Assembly: GCA_021414365.1 (NCBI GenBank)
Contig: JAIOOR010000021.1
Location: forward strand, 62,001-126,000
Length of the DNA: 64,000 nucleotides
Reading direction: 5' to 3'
Origin: Nitrosarchaeum sp.
Lineage (GTDB): Archaea > Thermoproteota > Nitrososphaeria > Nitrososphaerales > Nitrosopumilaceae
Part shown: one piece after another, positions 20,411-30,258 of the stretch
Layout of the letters: the number at the start of each line of letters is the position of its first letter
How positions within the stretch are numbered: the first letter of the stretch is position 1
The notes under the pieces: model-generated
Database searches by the model: none
What the model was told of the DNA's origin: nothing
The model's input: only the letters and a program-made list of their open reading frames with translations
Program-made: the position numbers and the translations under genes

Positions 20411-22759
20411 ATGGCAAAATTCAAGTCAACGACTGAAGTGTTAAAGATCATCAAAAATAAAGAACAAATTCGTAACTTTGGTGTAATTGCTCACGTTGAT
20501 CACGGAAAGACAACCATGAGTGATAGTCTCTTGGCAGCATCTGGAATTATTGCCCCATCCGCTGCAGGAAAGGCATTGGCAATGGATTTTGATAAAGAGG
20601 AGCAAGCAAGAGGAATTACAATTTATCAGGCAAACGTCACATTACACTTTACTCAAAAAGATAAAGAATTTGTCATTAACATGATTGATACTCCAGGACA
20701 CGTTGATTTTAGTGGAAGGGTAATTCGTAGTCTTAGAGCAATTGATGGAGCAACTGTCGTATGTGATGCAGTTGAAGGAATTATGACTCAAACAGAAACA
20801 GTAACAAGAATGGCATTGGAAGAAAGAGTTAGACCTGTTTTATTCATAAATAAAGTAGATAGATTGATCAAAGAACTTCGTTTGACTCCAGAAAAAATGC
20901 AAGAAACTCTTGCAGGTGTAGTATCTAGCTTTAATCAATTAGTTGAAACCTATGCAGAACCTGAATACAAAGAAAAATGGAAAGTATCAATACAAGATGC
21001 TAGTGTGACATTTGGTTCTGCCAAAGACAAGTGGGCATTTAATGTAGATATCATGAAAGAAAAAGGAATTACATTCAAAGATGTTATTGATGCATATAAA
21101 AATGAAAAAGTGGACGATTTAGTTGCAAGAGCTCCTTTGGCTGACGCAGTATTGGGAATGGTCGTTAAACATGTTCCACCACCACATGTTGCTCAAAAAT
21201 ACAGAATCCCTCAAATTTGGAAAGGGGATCTTGAATCTGATATCGGAAAAGCACTTTTGGCATGCAGTGATGATGGACCAACAATTATGATGGTCGTTAA
21301 CATGGTATTGGATCCAGCTGCTGGTCCAGTTGCAATTGGCAGATTGTTCTCAGGAACAGTAAAAGATGGACAAACAGTTAACATAATAGATTCAAAACGA
21401 GAAGGCAGAATTCAATCTGTAAACTTTTTCATGGGTAACCAAAGAGAACAAGTTAATGAATTAGGTGCTGGAAATATTCCTGCACTTTTGGGATTGACTG
21501 AAGCCCGAGCAGGTAACACGATTTCATCCATTAAAGGTATTCCAATGTTTGAAGGAGTCAAATATGTTTCAGAACCTGTTGTTCAAATTGCAATTGAGCC
21601 AAAACATCCAAAAGATTTACCTAAACTAGTTGAGGTTCTCAGACAACTAACAATTGAAGATCCTAACCTGATAGTAAAAATCGATGAAGAGTCAGGCGAA
21701 ACTTTGGTTGCTGGAATGGGCGTATTGCACCTTGATGTAGCTACTCACCGTATTCAAGATGCTAAAGTGGAAATTATTACATCTGAACCACTTATCAATT
21801 ATAGAGAAACCGTCAAAGGAAAATGTGAACCTATCATGTCAAAATCACCAAATAGACATAACAAGATTTTCATGAAAGTAGAACCATTAGAACCAGCTAT
21901 AGCACACATGCTTAGAACTGGTGAAATCAGTGACATGAAAGACAAAAAGGTTGTAGCTGATCTTCTCAAAAGCGCTGGTTGGGATACTGATACTGTTAAG
22001 AGAGTTATGAAATTAGATCCTCGTGGAAATGTTATGATAAATGGAACAAAAGGTGTTCAATTTATTCAAGAATCAACTGACTCTATTAATTCTGGATTTG
22101 AAGAAGTTATGAAAGAAGGTCCTTTATGCAAAGAGCAAATGAGAGATTGCAAGTTCACTTTTACTCACTTTGTTCCTCACGAAGATACTGCACACAGAGG
22201 TTTGTCACAACTTGGACCTGCTTCTAGACGAGCTTGTATGGGAGCACTTTTAACAGCTGGAGTTACAATGCTAGAACCAATGCTTGCAATTGAAGTTAGG
22301 GTTCCAACAGATCTGGTGGGAAATGTTGCTACTGTGTTATCTGGAAAACGTGGAAAAGTACTTGATATGTCACAAAAAGGAGCTTCTAGCATTATTGTTG
22401 GTGAAATTCCAGCAGCTGAAACATTTACACTTTCAGAAGCAATGAGAGGTCAAACAGCTGGTCGTGCAACATGGAACACATCTTTTAAGGCATGGACTGA
22501 ACTTCCAAAATCTATTGCTACTACCGCAATTGCAGAAATAAGAAAAAGAAAAGGTCTAGCACCAACTAAGAAATGTTTCAACTTTTTGCCTTTGTTTAGG
22601 AATTGCGTTCTTAATTATCGGCTTTGCAATATTTTTTGCTTCAGATGTAGGTACAAAACCAGAAAAGATGGGAAATTTTTTCATGATACTAGGTGCTGTT
22701 CTTCTAGGAGTTGGATTCACTGCTCTAATTACAAAGAAATCCCTGTGACTCTCGATTGA
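20411..22759 (+). CDS. elongation factor 2 with aberrant C-terminal extension
   Basis: GVIAHVDHGKTTMSD, DTPGHVDFSGRV, NKVDR; normal similarity to IRKRKGLAP (approx. 22564), then an unrelated Cys-rich tail. Confidence 0.95.
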   Translation: MAKFKSTTEVLKIIKNKEQIRNFGVIAHVDHGKTTMSDSLLAASGIIAPSAAGKALAMDFDKEEQARGITIYQANVTLHFTQKDKEFVINMIDTPGHVDFSGRVIRSLRAIDGATVVCDAVEGIMTQTETVTRMALEERVRPVLFINKVDRLIKELRLTPEKMQETLAGVVSSFNQLVETYAEPEYKEKWKVSIQDASVTFGSAKDKWAFNVDIMKEKGITFKDVIDAYKNEKVDDLVARAPLADAVLGMVVKHVPPPHVAQKYRIPQIWKGDLESDIGKALLACSDDGPTIMMVVNMVLDPAAGPVAIGRLFSGTVKDGQTVNIIDSKREGRIQSVNFFMGNQREQVNELGAGNIPALLGLTEARAGNTISSIKGIPMFEGVKYVSEPVVQIAIEPKHPKDLPKLVEVLRQLTIEDPNLIVKIDEESGETLVAGMGVLHLDVATHRIQDAKVEIITSEPLINYRETVKGKCEPIMSKSPNRHNKIFMKVEPLEPAIAHMLRTGEISDMKDKKVVADLLKSAGWDTDTVKRVMKLDPRGNVMINGTKGVQFIQESTDSINSGFEEVMKEGPLCKEQMRDCKFTFTHFVPHEDTAHRGLSQLGPASRRACMGALLTAGVTMLEPMLAIEVRVPTDLVGNVATVLSGKRGKVLDMSQKGASSIIVGEIPAAETFTLSEAMRGQTAGRATWNTSFKAWTELPKSIATTAIAEIRKRKGLAPTKKCFNFLPLFRNCVLNYRLCNIFCFRCRYKTRKDGKFFHDTRCCSSRSWIHCSNYKEIPVTLD
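22573..22748 (+). pseudogene. frameshifted small membrane-protein ORF overlapping EF-2 tail
   Basis: ATG at 22573 reads MFQLFAFV*; adding one T in the T5 run 22583-22587 gives MFQLFCLCLGIAFLIIGFAIFFASDVGTKPEKMGNFFMILGAVLLGVGFTALITKKSL*. Confidence 0.5.
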
Positions 22760-23820
22760 CATTAAAAGGAAAAAACAATCACTATAATGTGAAATTGCTT
22801 CGTGGATATGGAGTATCTATTTCTCTTAAAAATAATAAAATTAATCTAAAAAACGGTACTGATGTATTATCTGGTAAATCTGAAACTGAATCTTGGTATA
22901 TTACTCAACTACCATATGAAAAAATTGTAATTTCTGGCAAAGGCTATATCTCTACTGATGCGCTAAAGTTACTAAATCAAAATAATCGAAATGTCATATT
23001 GACTGATACTTTTGGAAAACCAATTTCTTTTATGAATGGTATGATGGAATCTCTAACTGCTACCAAATACCGAATGGCTCAATATGATGCATTTCGCGAT
23101 CCCGAAAAATGTCTATACTTACAGAATCAAATAGTAAAGGCAAAATTGGAATCTCAAATTAAATTTCTCAAATCCACTGAAAATGAACTAGTTACAAATG
23201 GAATTGTCCAGTTAGAAGAATATCTAAAACAGATAGAAAATCATTCTGTTTCTCCTATCAAGATAGAGGCACCATCTAGTCATGTATATTTTAGAAATTT
23301 TGCCAAATTAATTCCTGAAAAATATGGCTTTAACTCTAGAAGCAATTCTGTAGTTCGAATAACAAAAAGAAACGCCACTGATGTGATTAATGCTCTATTG
23401 AATTATGGTTATGCTGTACTTGCTGGTGAGATATCTAAATTTGTAAACGGATTTGGCTTGGATGCTTATTGTGGGTTTTATCATAAACAGCACACTGGTT
23501 TTCAACCTCTAGTGTATGATATGATGGAGCCGTTTAGGTGGTTAGTAGATTCTGCAGTATTTCAGATTGCAACAAACAAGGATCATGGACAAAGAATCAG
23601 ACTCAAAGACTATGTACACACTAGAGATGGAATCGTGGTCTTGGATTCTTCTTTGATTAGACGATTTTTGGAGAAACTAGAGAGAGTGTTTCAAACAGAG
23701 CGAGAATACAAATTCAAACACGGTAGAAAGATGAAAAATGGAATGTCTATGTGTCAAGAAATTACTATTGTAAAGATATTTTGTGGGTTGTTATTGGATG
23801 ATATCAGAAAAGATGATTAA
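22756..23820 (+). CDS. cas1: Cas1-family integrase (casposase-like)
   Basis: LNYGYAVLAGEISKFVNGFGLDAYCGFYHKQHTGFQPLVYDMMEPFRWLVD: Cas1 active-site region. Confidence 0.92.
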   Translation: MTLKGKNNHYNVKLLRGYGVSISLKNNKINLKNGTDVLSGKSETESWYITQLPYEKIVISGKGYISTDALKLLNQNNRNVILTDTFGKPISFMNGMMESLTATKYRMAQYDAFRDPEKCLYLQNQIVKAKLESQIKFLKSTENELVTNGIVQLEEYLKQIENHSVSPIKIEAPSSHVYFRNFAKLIPEKYGFNSRSNSVVRITKRNATDVINALLNYGYAVLAGEISKFVNGFGLDAYCGFYHKQHTGFQPLVYDMMEPFRWLVDSAVFQIATNKDHGQRIRLKDYVHTRDGIVVLDSSLIRRFLEKLERVFQTEREYKFKHGRKMKNGMSMCQEITIVKIFCGLLLDDIRKDD

Positions 23821-23841
23821 TCATACAGATAATCGCATTCT

Positions 23842-24582
23842 ATGAATAAAGTTATTTTTAGTTTTTGTGTTGTTTTAATATTAAGTATCAGCGTATTTTT
23901 TGGTATAAGTTATAACGTATATTCTGAAAAAGAAAATTCAAGTTTTATTCTACCTGAATCCTTCTTTGAAAATAAATTTATTCAAGATATAATTTTAATT
24001 ACTATCCCCACAGCAAGTGCTTTTCTTACATCGTTGTATGTGACTAATACATGGCAAATTAGAAAAGAAAAACTTGAACTGCAACGAAAAATTTTAGATG
24101 AAGTTGACAATTCAATTGTAAATAGCATTCAAACATTGAAAAATTTTGATAGGATGTTATGGAGTAAATATACTATAGTAAATACTAGTATAGAAACAAA
24201 AGAAACTACAGAAGAAACAAAAGAAACTAAACTATATGAAACAAAATTTCCTTCTGAAAAATCAGAATATCCAAACCCAAAATTTGAAAAGGAACATAAT
24301 ATTTTTCTCACAAAATATGCTGATGAGACATTAGAACTCTGGAAATTTTCTTCTACCATAAAATTGTATTATGAAAAAAAACTTTTCGATGATTTTGATA
24401 AAATTGTGATAAGTTTAGATCCTACACGTAATGAACTAGAGAAATTATATAACTCAAAAAATAAAATGGAATTTGATTTATTTCATAAACAATTTATGAC
24501 AAAAAGAAAAACAATTGAATCTCAAATTATAAAATTCAAAGAAGATTTAGTTAAGGGTAAAATAAAAAAATTAAATGTTTAA
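23842..24582 (+). CDS. membrane protein with two TM helices and coiled-coil tail
   Basis: hydrophobic segments near N-terminus, charged C-terminal half. Confidence 0.65.
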   Translation: MNKVIFSFCVVLILSISVFFGISYNVYSEKENSSFILPESFFENKFIQDIILITIPTASAFLTSLYVTNTWQIRKEKLELQRKILDEVDNSIVNSIQTLKNFDRMLWSKYTIVNTSIETKETTEETKETKLYETKFPSEKSEYPNPKFEKEHNIFLTKYADETLELWKFSSTIKLYYEKKLFDDFDKIVISLDPTRNELEKLYNSKNKMEFDLFHKQFMTKRKTIESQIIKFKEDLVKGKIKKLNV

Positions 24583-27500
24583 TCAAGAAATTTTCTAAAA
24601 TCCTCATATCCTAACGAACCCAGAAAATTTATGCTCTCTTTCATTTTTTGTATTGCAGATGTATGTTTTGTTTTAAGGATTAATGGAAATATATTTTCAA
24701 AATGTCTTAACATTGTATACATTTCCCCGCTTGTTTGATAATGTTTAATCATTTTACCAATGCATTCAATAGTTTCAAGAGGGTATTCTTCTGCGAATAT
24801 ATGTAATTCTTCAGGAATCCAATATATTGGAGAAATCTCTCCTTTTGTTTCATCTAGAATTGAATTTAATAATTTGATTCGTTCTAATCTTGGCATTAAA
24901 GGATTCAAAAATAGCCATCCTGCACTAGGATTTGATTTTATTTTTGAATATGATATTAGTTTAGATACGTTCATTTTTGGAGGAGTTTTCTCCTTCCAAT
25001 CTTTTAATGCCCTGCCAATCCATTCGAGACAATCTTCTAATGATTGGGGATCTGATTTTTCTAGAAAATATTCGAATAATTCATCACTTCTTTTGAGACT
25101 ATGAAGGTAAACTAAACCAATTTGTTGAGCAAATCGTTGTTGTGAATCATTTAGTGAAGTATCTGTTCTTTTACCTGGATTCTTGATTCGGTACAAATAT
25201 TCTTCAAATAATGCATTGAAGCTTTTTTGGTAAATCTGTTGGAATGTATATGCGTCCCACGATGCATTTCCAGCTTTGGCATGTTGTTCATCATGAGAAA
25301 AAATTGAACCAATTTTAGACTTTGTCCATTTATCATCCAATGCTAATAGATTGTAGAAATTATGTCCTAAAACAGCGTGAATAGAAACAGATTGTTCTTG
25401 TTCAGGATTTAACATGGATTCTAAGAGATGCTTCACTTCAGGAACAAGTTCAGTAGGGGTGGGTCCTACGTTCTTTAATCCATAATAACACCATACGGCA
25501 TATTGCAATAAAGCATGACTTAATCTCCCAATGCTACTGTTGATAGATATCCCCATAGCGTCCCAATTTTTATCTGGATAGTTTTCAGACCATATTGTAT
25601 CGGGAGGTGCAATCTTGATGGCAGTATTCAATATATTCCAAATTTTATCTCGTAATGCAAAGGGAATTGCAGTTTCATTATGAAGTAAATTATTCTGTAA
25701 TAAATCCCCCAAATAATCCAAGATCAAATCTAAAATTTTTACATCTCTTGGTGGGGATTTAATTATAATAGATTCACAAAATATTAGAATTGCATCCCAA
25801 TCTAGTTTTTTATTTTTTATTTTAGATAACCCATCTAAAAATCTGTAATGAAATAGTCCTAAACACTCTATCAGTTCAGTGGCATGTTTAGAATATTCTT
25901 CAGGATTTTTTTCTACAAATTCTTTGAAAGTTCTTCCAGTTCCGTCCTCTTCTAAGAAAATATTTTCTGGAATCTTATACTGTTTTAAAAATTCTATTAC
26001 TTGGCTAACGGTCATGTCTTCTGTTAAATCTGAAGATTCTTTAACTTCTGAAAATGATTCATGATAACTAACGAATTCTGTTAAATTAGATATTCCATAT
26101 TCTTTTACAAGTGAATCGTATTCTTCTTGTAATTCAGGCAGATATTCTATAATTGGAGAGAGTTTTTCTATTTTCCAATGTTTTTTATATATTTCAAATT
26201 CATTTGGATTTCCTCTAAATTCCTCAAAATTTGGACCTTTTAAAATAACATCCAAAATAATCTCTTTATTCTCAGATTTTAAATGAGGGAAACTATTTTT
26301 CAACATGTGATAGTATTCATGTCTAAAACTACCTTTTGCAAAATATTCTACACATAATCGATTAATTTCTTCAATAAAATCTAAAGGGTGTTTTCCATAA
26401 AAATAAAGTTCTAACCTTCTAAAAATATAATACTTTTGTCCTGCAAGTACATTCAAAGATTTTTTAAGACTATCAATTCCAATACTTTCAGATTTTTCCA
26501 TGGTTCTACATATAGTAGCAACTAAGTGAGAGCGTATATCGAAATTGTAATTTTGTTCATGTTCTTCAATTGCAGGTCTCCAAACAAAGGACATATCTTG
26601 ATTAGGATCTTTTTGAAGTTCTTGACGAGTTTTGCTTGCAAGCCAATTGGCTTTAGATAACTTTTTTGCTAAAATTTGAATTACAACATCATGATCCTTT
26701 TCATATAAAACAGGAATATTTTCTTTCAAAATTGTTTCATAAGAATAACGATCGATGATACTACGTACATCTTTACGAGAACTAGAACTAATCATATCAG
26801 GAATTCCAGTGTCCATTAATGTAACATCTAATAGAAAATCACAAAGTTTCAAAGACGTTTCAAATTCTGAATCAACAAGTTTGATCATCAAATCTGCAAG
26901 TTCTCTGTCGAGAACTGAACTTATCATTCCATCACGCCATTTTTCTAGAATTGCTTTTTCAGCGATTAATTTTCCTAATTTTGGAGGCATTTTGAGTGCA
27001 GCGCCAACAAAATTTCTTAATACTGTAGAATTTTTTTCTAAATCTTTTTTGGGAGTTGGAGTTTGTAAAATTATTTTTCCTACCAAATCTGGTTTTTCAG
27101 AAGCAATGCGTTCTAAGTAATATGCTTCAGGCCAAAATGGAAATGAATAGGAGTTCTCTTTTCGGATAACTATAGGTACCTTCTTGAAATATTTGCCATC
27201 TTCAACTAGTACTTCTAACCAATTTCCTTTTGCATTTGCAAAGAAGTAGTTATATGATTGAGTATTTTTACTCATTAAAAATTCTAATTTTTCTAAATCC
27301 ATTTTATCAGGACTTGATTTTTTTATAAATTCATCAATTTCCTGAATTACCTCATAATGAGGTGTTAAAATATGACGCATGAGAGAAGTAAATTCTTCAA
27401 CCTTGGTAAGATATTCTTGCTCGGAAGGAGCATAGCCATGATGTGAAACATTGGTAAACCATGAGTGTAAATCAGTTAGTTGACTATATGTGAATTGAAG

Positions 27501-27872
27501 AAAATCAGGGAGGTTTGTTTGAGGATCAGTTATTTTTTGAACTTTTGTTTTAAAAGTTAAATTTGAAGCTGATGAAATAATTTTTGGATGACGTAATGTG
27601 ACATTCATCGTTTCTCTCATCGAGTGCGCAGATTGTGCAATTCTGTCAGGGTTCTCTTCTATAAAATTTTCAGAAAATGGGTTGGAATCATTTTGAGAAT
27701 TTTCATTACCAGAAGTAGTTTCTGAAAAAGGACTTTCTGAAACTTGTGTTTGAACCGTATTTTTTTGACGTAATACTATTAGTCCTGAATAATATATTTT
27801 TCCTAAATTTGAATCGATTTTTGTTAATTCTTCAAATACCTTCTTTTCGTCATCTGAAGAAAAACTGACCAT
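24579..27872 (-). CDS. 1097-aa helical protein of unknown function (candidate cargo)
   Basis: single long ORF; no NTPase motif seen; NPDRIAQSAHSMRE and LHSWFTNVSHHGY near N-terminus. Confidence 0.8.
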   Translation of the reverse strand: MVSFSSDDEKKVFEELTKIDSNLGKIYYSGLIVLRQKNTVQTQVSESPFSETTSGNENSQNDSNPFSENFIEENPDRIAQSAHSMRETMNVTLRHPKIISSASNLTFKTKVQKITDPQTNLPDFLQFTYSQLTDLHSWFTNVSHHGYAPSEQEYLTKVEEFTSLMRHILTPHYEVIQEIDEFIKKSSPDKMDLEKLEFLMSKNTQSYNYFFANAKGNWLEVLVEDGKYFKKVPIVIRKENSYSFPFWPEAYYLERIASEKPDLVGKIILQTPTPKKDLEKNSTVLRNFVGAALKMPPKLGKLIAEKAILEKWRDGMISSVLDRELADLMIKLVDSEFETSLKLCDFLLDVTLMDTGIPDMISSSSRKDVRSIIDRYSYETILKENIPVLYEKDHDVVIQILAKKLSKANWLASKTRQELQKDPNQDMSFVWRPAIEEHEQNYNFDIRSHLVATICRTMEKSESIGIDSLKKSLNVLAGQKYYIFRRLELYFYGKHPLDFIEEINRLCVEYFAKGSFRHEYYHMLKNSFPHLKSENKEIILDVILKGPNFEEFRGNPNEFEIYKKHWKIEKLSPIIEYLPELQEEYDSLVKEYGISNLTEFVSYHESFSEVKESSDLTEDMTVSQVIEFLKQYKIPENIFLEEDGTGRTFKEFVEKNPEEYSKHATELIECLGLFHYRFLDGLSKIKNKKLDWDAILIFCESIIIKSPPRDVKILDLILDYLGDLLQNNLLHNETAIPFALRDKIWNILNTAIKIAPPDTIWSENYPDKNWDAMGISINSSIGRLSHALLQYAVWCYYGLKNVGPTPTELVPEVKHLLESMLNPEQEQSVSIHAVLGHNFYNLLALDDKWTKSKIGSIFSHDEQHAKAGNASWDAYTFQQIYQKSFNALFEEYLYRIKNPGKRTDTSLNDSQQRFAQQIGLVYLHSLKRSDELFEYFLEKSDPQSLEDCLEWIGRALKDWKEKTPPKMNVSKLISYSKIKSNPSAGWLFLNPLMPRLERIKLLNSILDETKGEISPIYWIPEELHIFAEEYPLETIECIGKMIKHYQTSGEMYTMLRHFENIFPLILKTKHTSAIQKMKESINFLGSLGYEDFRKFLD

Positions 27873-27917
27873 AGAATATGAAAATAATACTAGAATTAAT
27901 TCATGTCTCTAATTGAT

Positions 27918-29798
27918 TCATAATTCACTTTCTGGATCATATGCTCCTTCATCATAACCTGCCCATATTACATCTGTTTTTGATATAATATCGCCCACTA
28001 AATCAATAGGAATAGGCACGGAATCGCAGAATTTCTTGTCATTTAGTGATTCTAGTTGAGAAAACCACATTCTCTTTCTATCAGAGTTTAATCCAATTTT
28101 CTTGTCATATGTCTCAATTTTCCCAATATCGTCAATTTTGTTAAAAGTGATGGCACCTTTGATGTGCGGTGTTCGTGTGGTTTGAATTGTAATGTAGAGA
28201 TTTCCTTTCTCATCGATTTTTGTATCCAAATGCTGAATCTCTATTTTTCTTTCAGTGTCATATCCAATACCGCGATTCTTCCATGTATCATTAATGTAGT
28301 AAAATCCGTTAGATAGAAAATATGTATCATATCCAAACTTGTCTAGTTTCATTTCACCTAGTTCTTTACTATCTAAACCATGAATTTTTTTTCTGCATGC
28401 AATTGAATCAGTTGCAAATGCAACAACATCTTTTTCAATGTTGTTTTCTCTGACAAACTTGTACAGTTGTGCCCTTGCAAAACCTGTAATGTATGCAGAA
28501 ATGACAGGATTAAACAAGTTGCCCATCACATTATTTACTCTTTGAGCCATCTTTCCATAAACGGAATTTAAAATAATTTTGATTGCACGCTCCAAAGAAT
28601 TTCCTTCTTGTTTTAGTTGCAATCTTTTTTGGTACTGTGATTTTATAAAATCTCTAAACGGATAACCACAGTTTGGATTTGCAACAAATTGAAACGACTC
28701 TAGTATTTTGTATTTTATTCTAGTGTCTCCAGTTACTGCCTTTAGTTCTTCTAGTGTAACAAATGTCTCAAATTCTCCACATGGATAGATTATTCTGTTG
28801 CTTTTTGTCCTAAATGGAAATGGCGCAATTTTTACAGAGTCAGAAACATATGCTCGTATATGAAAAAATCCGACTGACGCCTTAGGATTAATTCTAGTAC
28901 TGCCAAACCATTTGCCATCATTAATGTCTGGAAGAAATGTTAACGCATATGGATATGCAGAATTGATGTCGTAAATGTAACATTCTCCAATGTATCCGCG
29001 TTGAATTAGCTCAAATCTGCCTCCGTAGAAGGATTTCCAAGCAAGATCCTGAATATCATAAGGAATATCGTCAAATAATGCAATTTCAATGTCGTTGAAT
29101 ATCAAGACCTTTTCTGCCAGATATCCAGAACTTATCCAGTTTGCCGTATAGAACTGGTATGCATTAAAAAAAGTATCAAGCCAATAGTCTGCAAGTTCAA
29201 GAGTCAGGACACAATCCATTAGACAGTATTTTCTCATCTGATTCTTGTTTCTCTGAAAATATCGCAATGAGAATTTTTTCCTACTTTCTTTCATGTCTAG
29301 ATAGTCTTGATCAAGTGGTTTTTTGATGTGTTCAGAATATGCTTTTACCAAATTTTTGTTATCATAGTATTGTGCAATGTCATATAATGAAATGGAGTGG
29401 CTTCCTTTTCTTATTGTCAGTTGCTTTTTTGGAATGTAGCGTATATCATATCCATTGTATGCAAAATTCAATAGTTTTGTTGTCTTGTATATTTTGAGAG
29501 TGTCTCGTGGCAATAACTTTAGAATACATTCAGCATCAAACTGCAAGTTATAGAAAAATATCCAACATCCTTCATATCTTAAAAGAAATTTTGCAATGGT
29601 ATCAAATGTAATGTTTGGATACTCTAGCTTGTCTCCGTTTGATAGCATAAAGAGAAAAATATTTCCATCGTGTGTTTCAGTGTCTGCACCTAATGTTTTT
29701 CTTCTTTGTGATACGTTTGGATTTCTGTTTTGTCGTCTTGTCTTGATAAAAGTAAGATCTTTTGCATTTGATTTTGGAGTGTGAATCTGCAAAGTCAT
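27918..29798 (-). CDS. family B DNA polymerase, protein-primed type
   Basis: Exo motifs ADTETHDG, FYNLQFDA, YCLMDC; Pol motifs YDINSAYPYAL, KIILNSVYGKMAQ, FATDSI. Confidence 0.88.
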   Translation of the reverse strand: MTLQIHTPKSNAKDLTFIKTRRQNRNPNVSQRRKTLGADTETHDGNIFLFMLSNGDKLEYPNITFDTIAKFLLRYEGCWIFFYNLQFDAECILKLLPRDTLKIYKTTKLLNFAYNGYDIRYIPKKQLTIRKGSHSISLYDIAQYYDNKNLVKAYSEHIKKPLDQDYLDMKESRKKFSLRYFQRNKNQMRKYCLMDCVLTLELADYWLDTFFNAYQFYTANWISSGYLAEKVLIFNDIEIALFDDIPYDIQDLAWKSFYGGRFELIQRGYIGECYIYDINSAYPYALTFLPDINDGKWFGSTRINPKASVGFFHIRAYVSDSVKIAPFPFRTKSNRIIYPCGEFETFVTLEELKAVTGDTRIKYKILESFQFVANPNCGYPFRDFIKSQYQKRLQLKQEGNSLERAIKIILNSVYGKMAQRVNNVMGNLFNPVISAYITGFARAQLYKFVRENNIEKDVVAFATDSIACRKKIHGLDSKELGEMKLDKFGYDTYFLSNGFYYINDTWKNRGIGYDTERKIEIQHLDTKIDEKGNLYITIQTTRTPHIKGAITFNKIDDIGKIETYDKKIGLNSDRKRMWFSQLESLNDKKFCDSVPIPIDLVGDIISKTDVIWAGYDEGAYDPESEL

Positions 29799-30172
29799 GG
29801 GCTAGGATTCCTCCATATGACTTCAGAAATATCGGTCTCTAGTCCTTTTTTGAATTTTGAGAATTCAGAACGTAATTGTTTAATTGATTTTTTAGTATCA
29901 TAATTTTTGTGAATTGCTCTAAAATAATTCCAAGTACGTTTCATCTTATGACTGCGATTTTTGTTTGCTTCAGTTCGTCTGCTTTGCTTTTCTTGCTCTT
30001 TTGATTTCTTTGACTGTTCTATTTTTCTAATTTGATTTTGGATATTCATTCGCTCTCCCATTAATTGTCGTAGGAATTTTTTGGTCTGAGTAGTTTGTCT
30101 GAATGATTGTAATGACTCCATCTCTTTTTCGATAATCTCAATTTCTTTGCGTAATCGTGTGATTTTAGGCAC
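29795..30172 (-). CDS. small basic coiled-coil protein overlapping polymerase start
   Basis: 125 aa, highly basic, overlaps PolB start by 4 nt. Confidence 0.65.
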   Translation of the reverse strand: MPKITRLRKEIEIIEKEMESLQSFRQTTQTKKFLRQLMGERMNIQNQIRKIEQSKKSKEQEKQSRRTEANKNRSHKMKRTWNYFRAIHKNYDTKKSIKQLRSEFSKFKKGLETDISEVIWRNPSP

Positions 30173-30214
30173 GATTTAGGTATAAAATAATCAATTATCA
30201 GTCAGTAAGTAGAT

Positions 30215-30242
30215 TTATGATATTATGAGTCATAGGTCATAA
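30215..30242. promoter_or_regulatory. candidate operator TTATGA-TA-TTATGA-G-TCATA-GG-TCATAA
   Basis: symmetric half-sites directly upstream of the wHTH gene at 30259. Confidence 0.45.
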
Positions 30243-30258
30243 AGGAGAAAAATGCCAC

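Noticed and set aside
22756-23820. Cas1 as evidence for a CRISPR-Cas locus
   Set aside because: No cas2, effector genes or regularly spaced direct repeats were seen nearby; the context fits a casposon better.
24760-25104. ORFs antisense to the 1097-aa gene (also 25879..26064, 26755..27120)
   Set aside because: Short, compositionally odd, overlapped by a much better long ORF.
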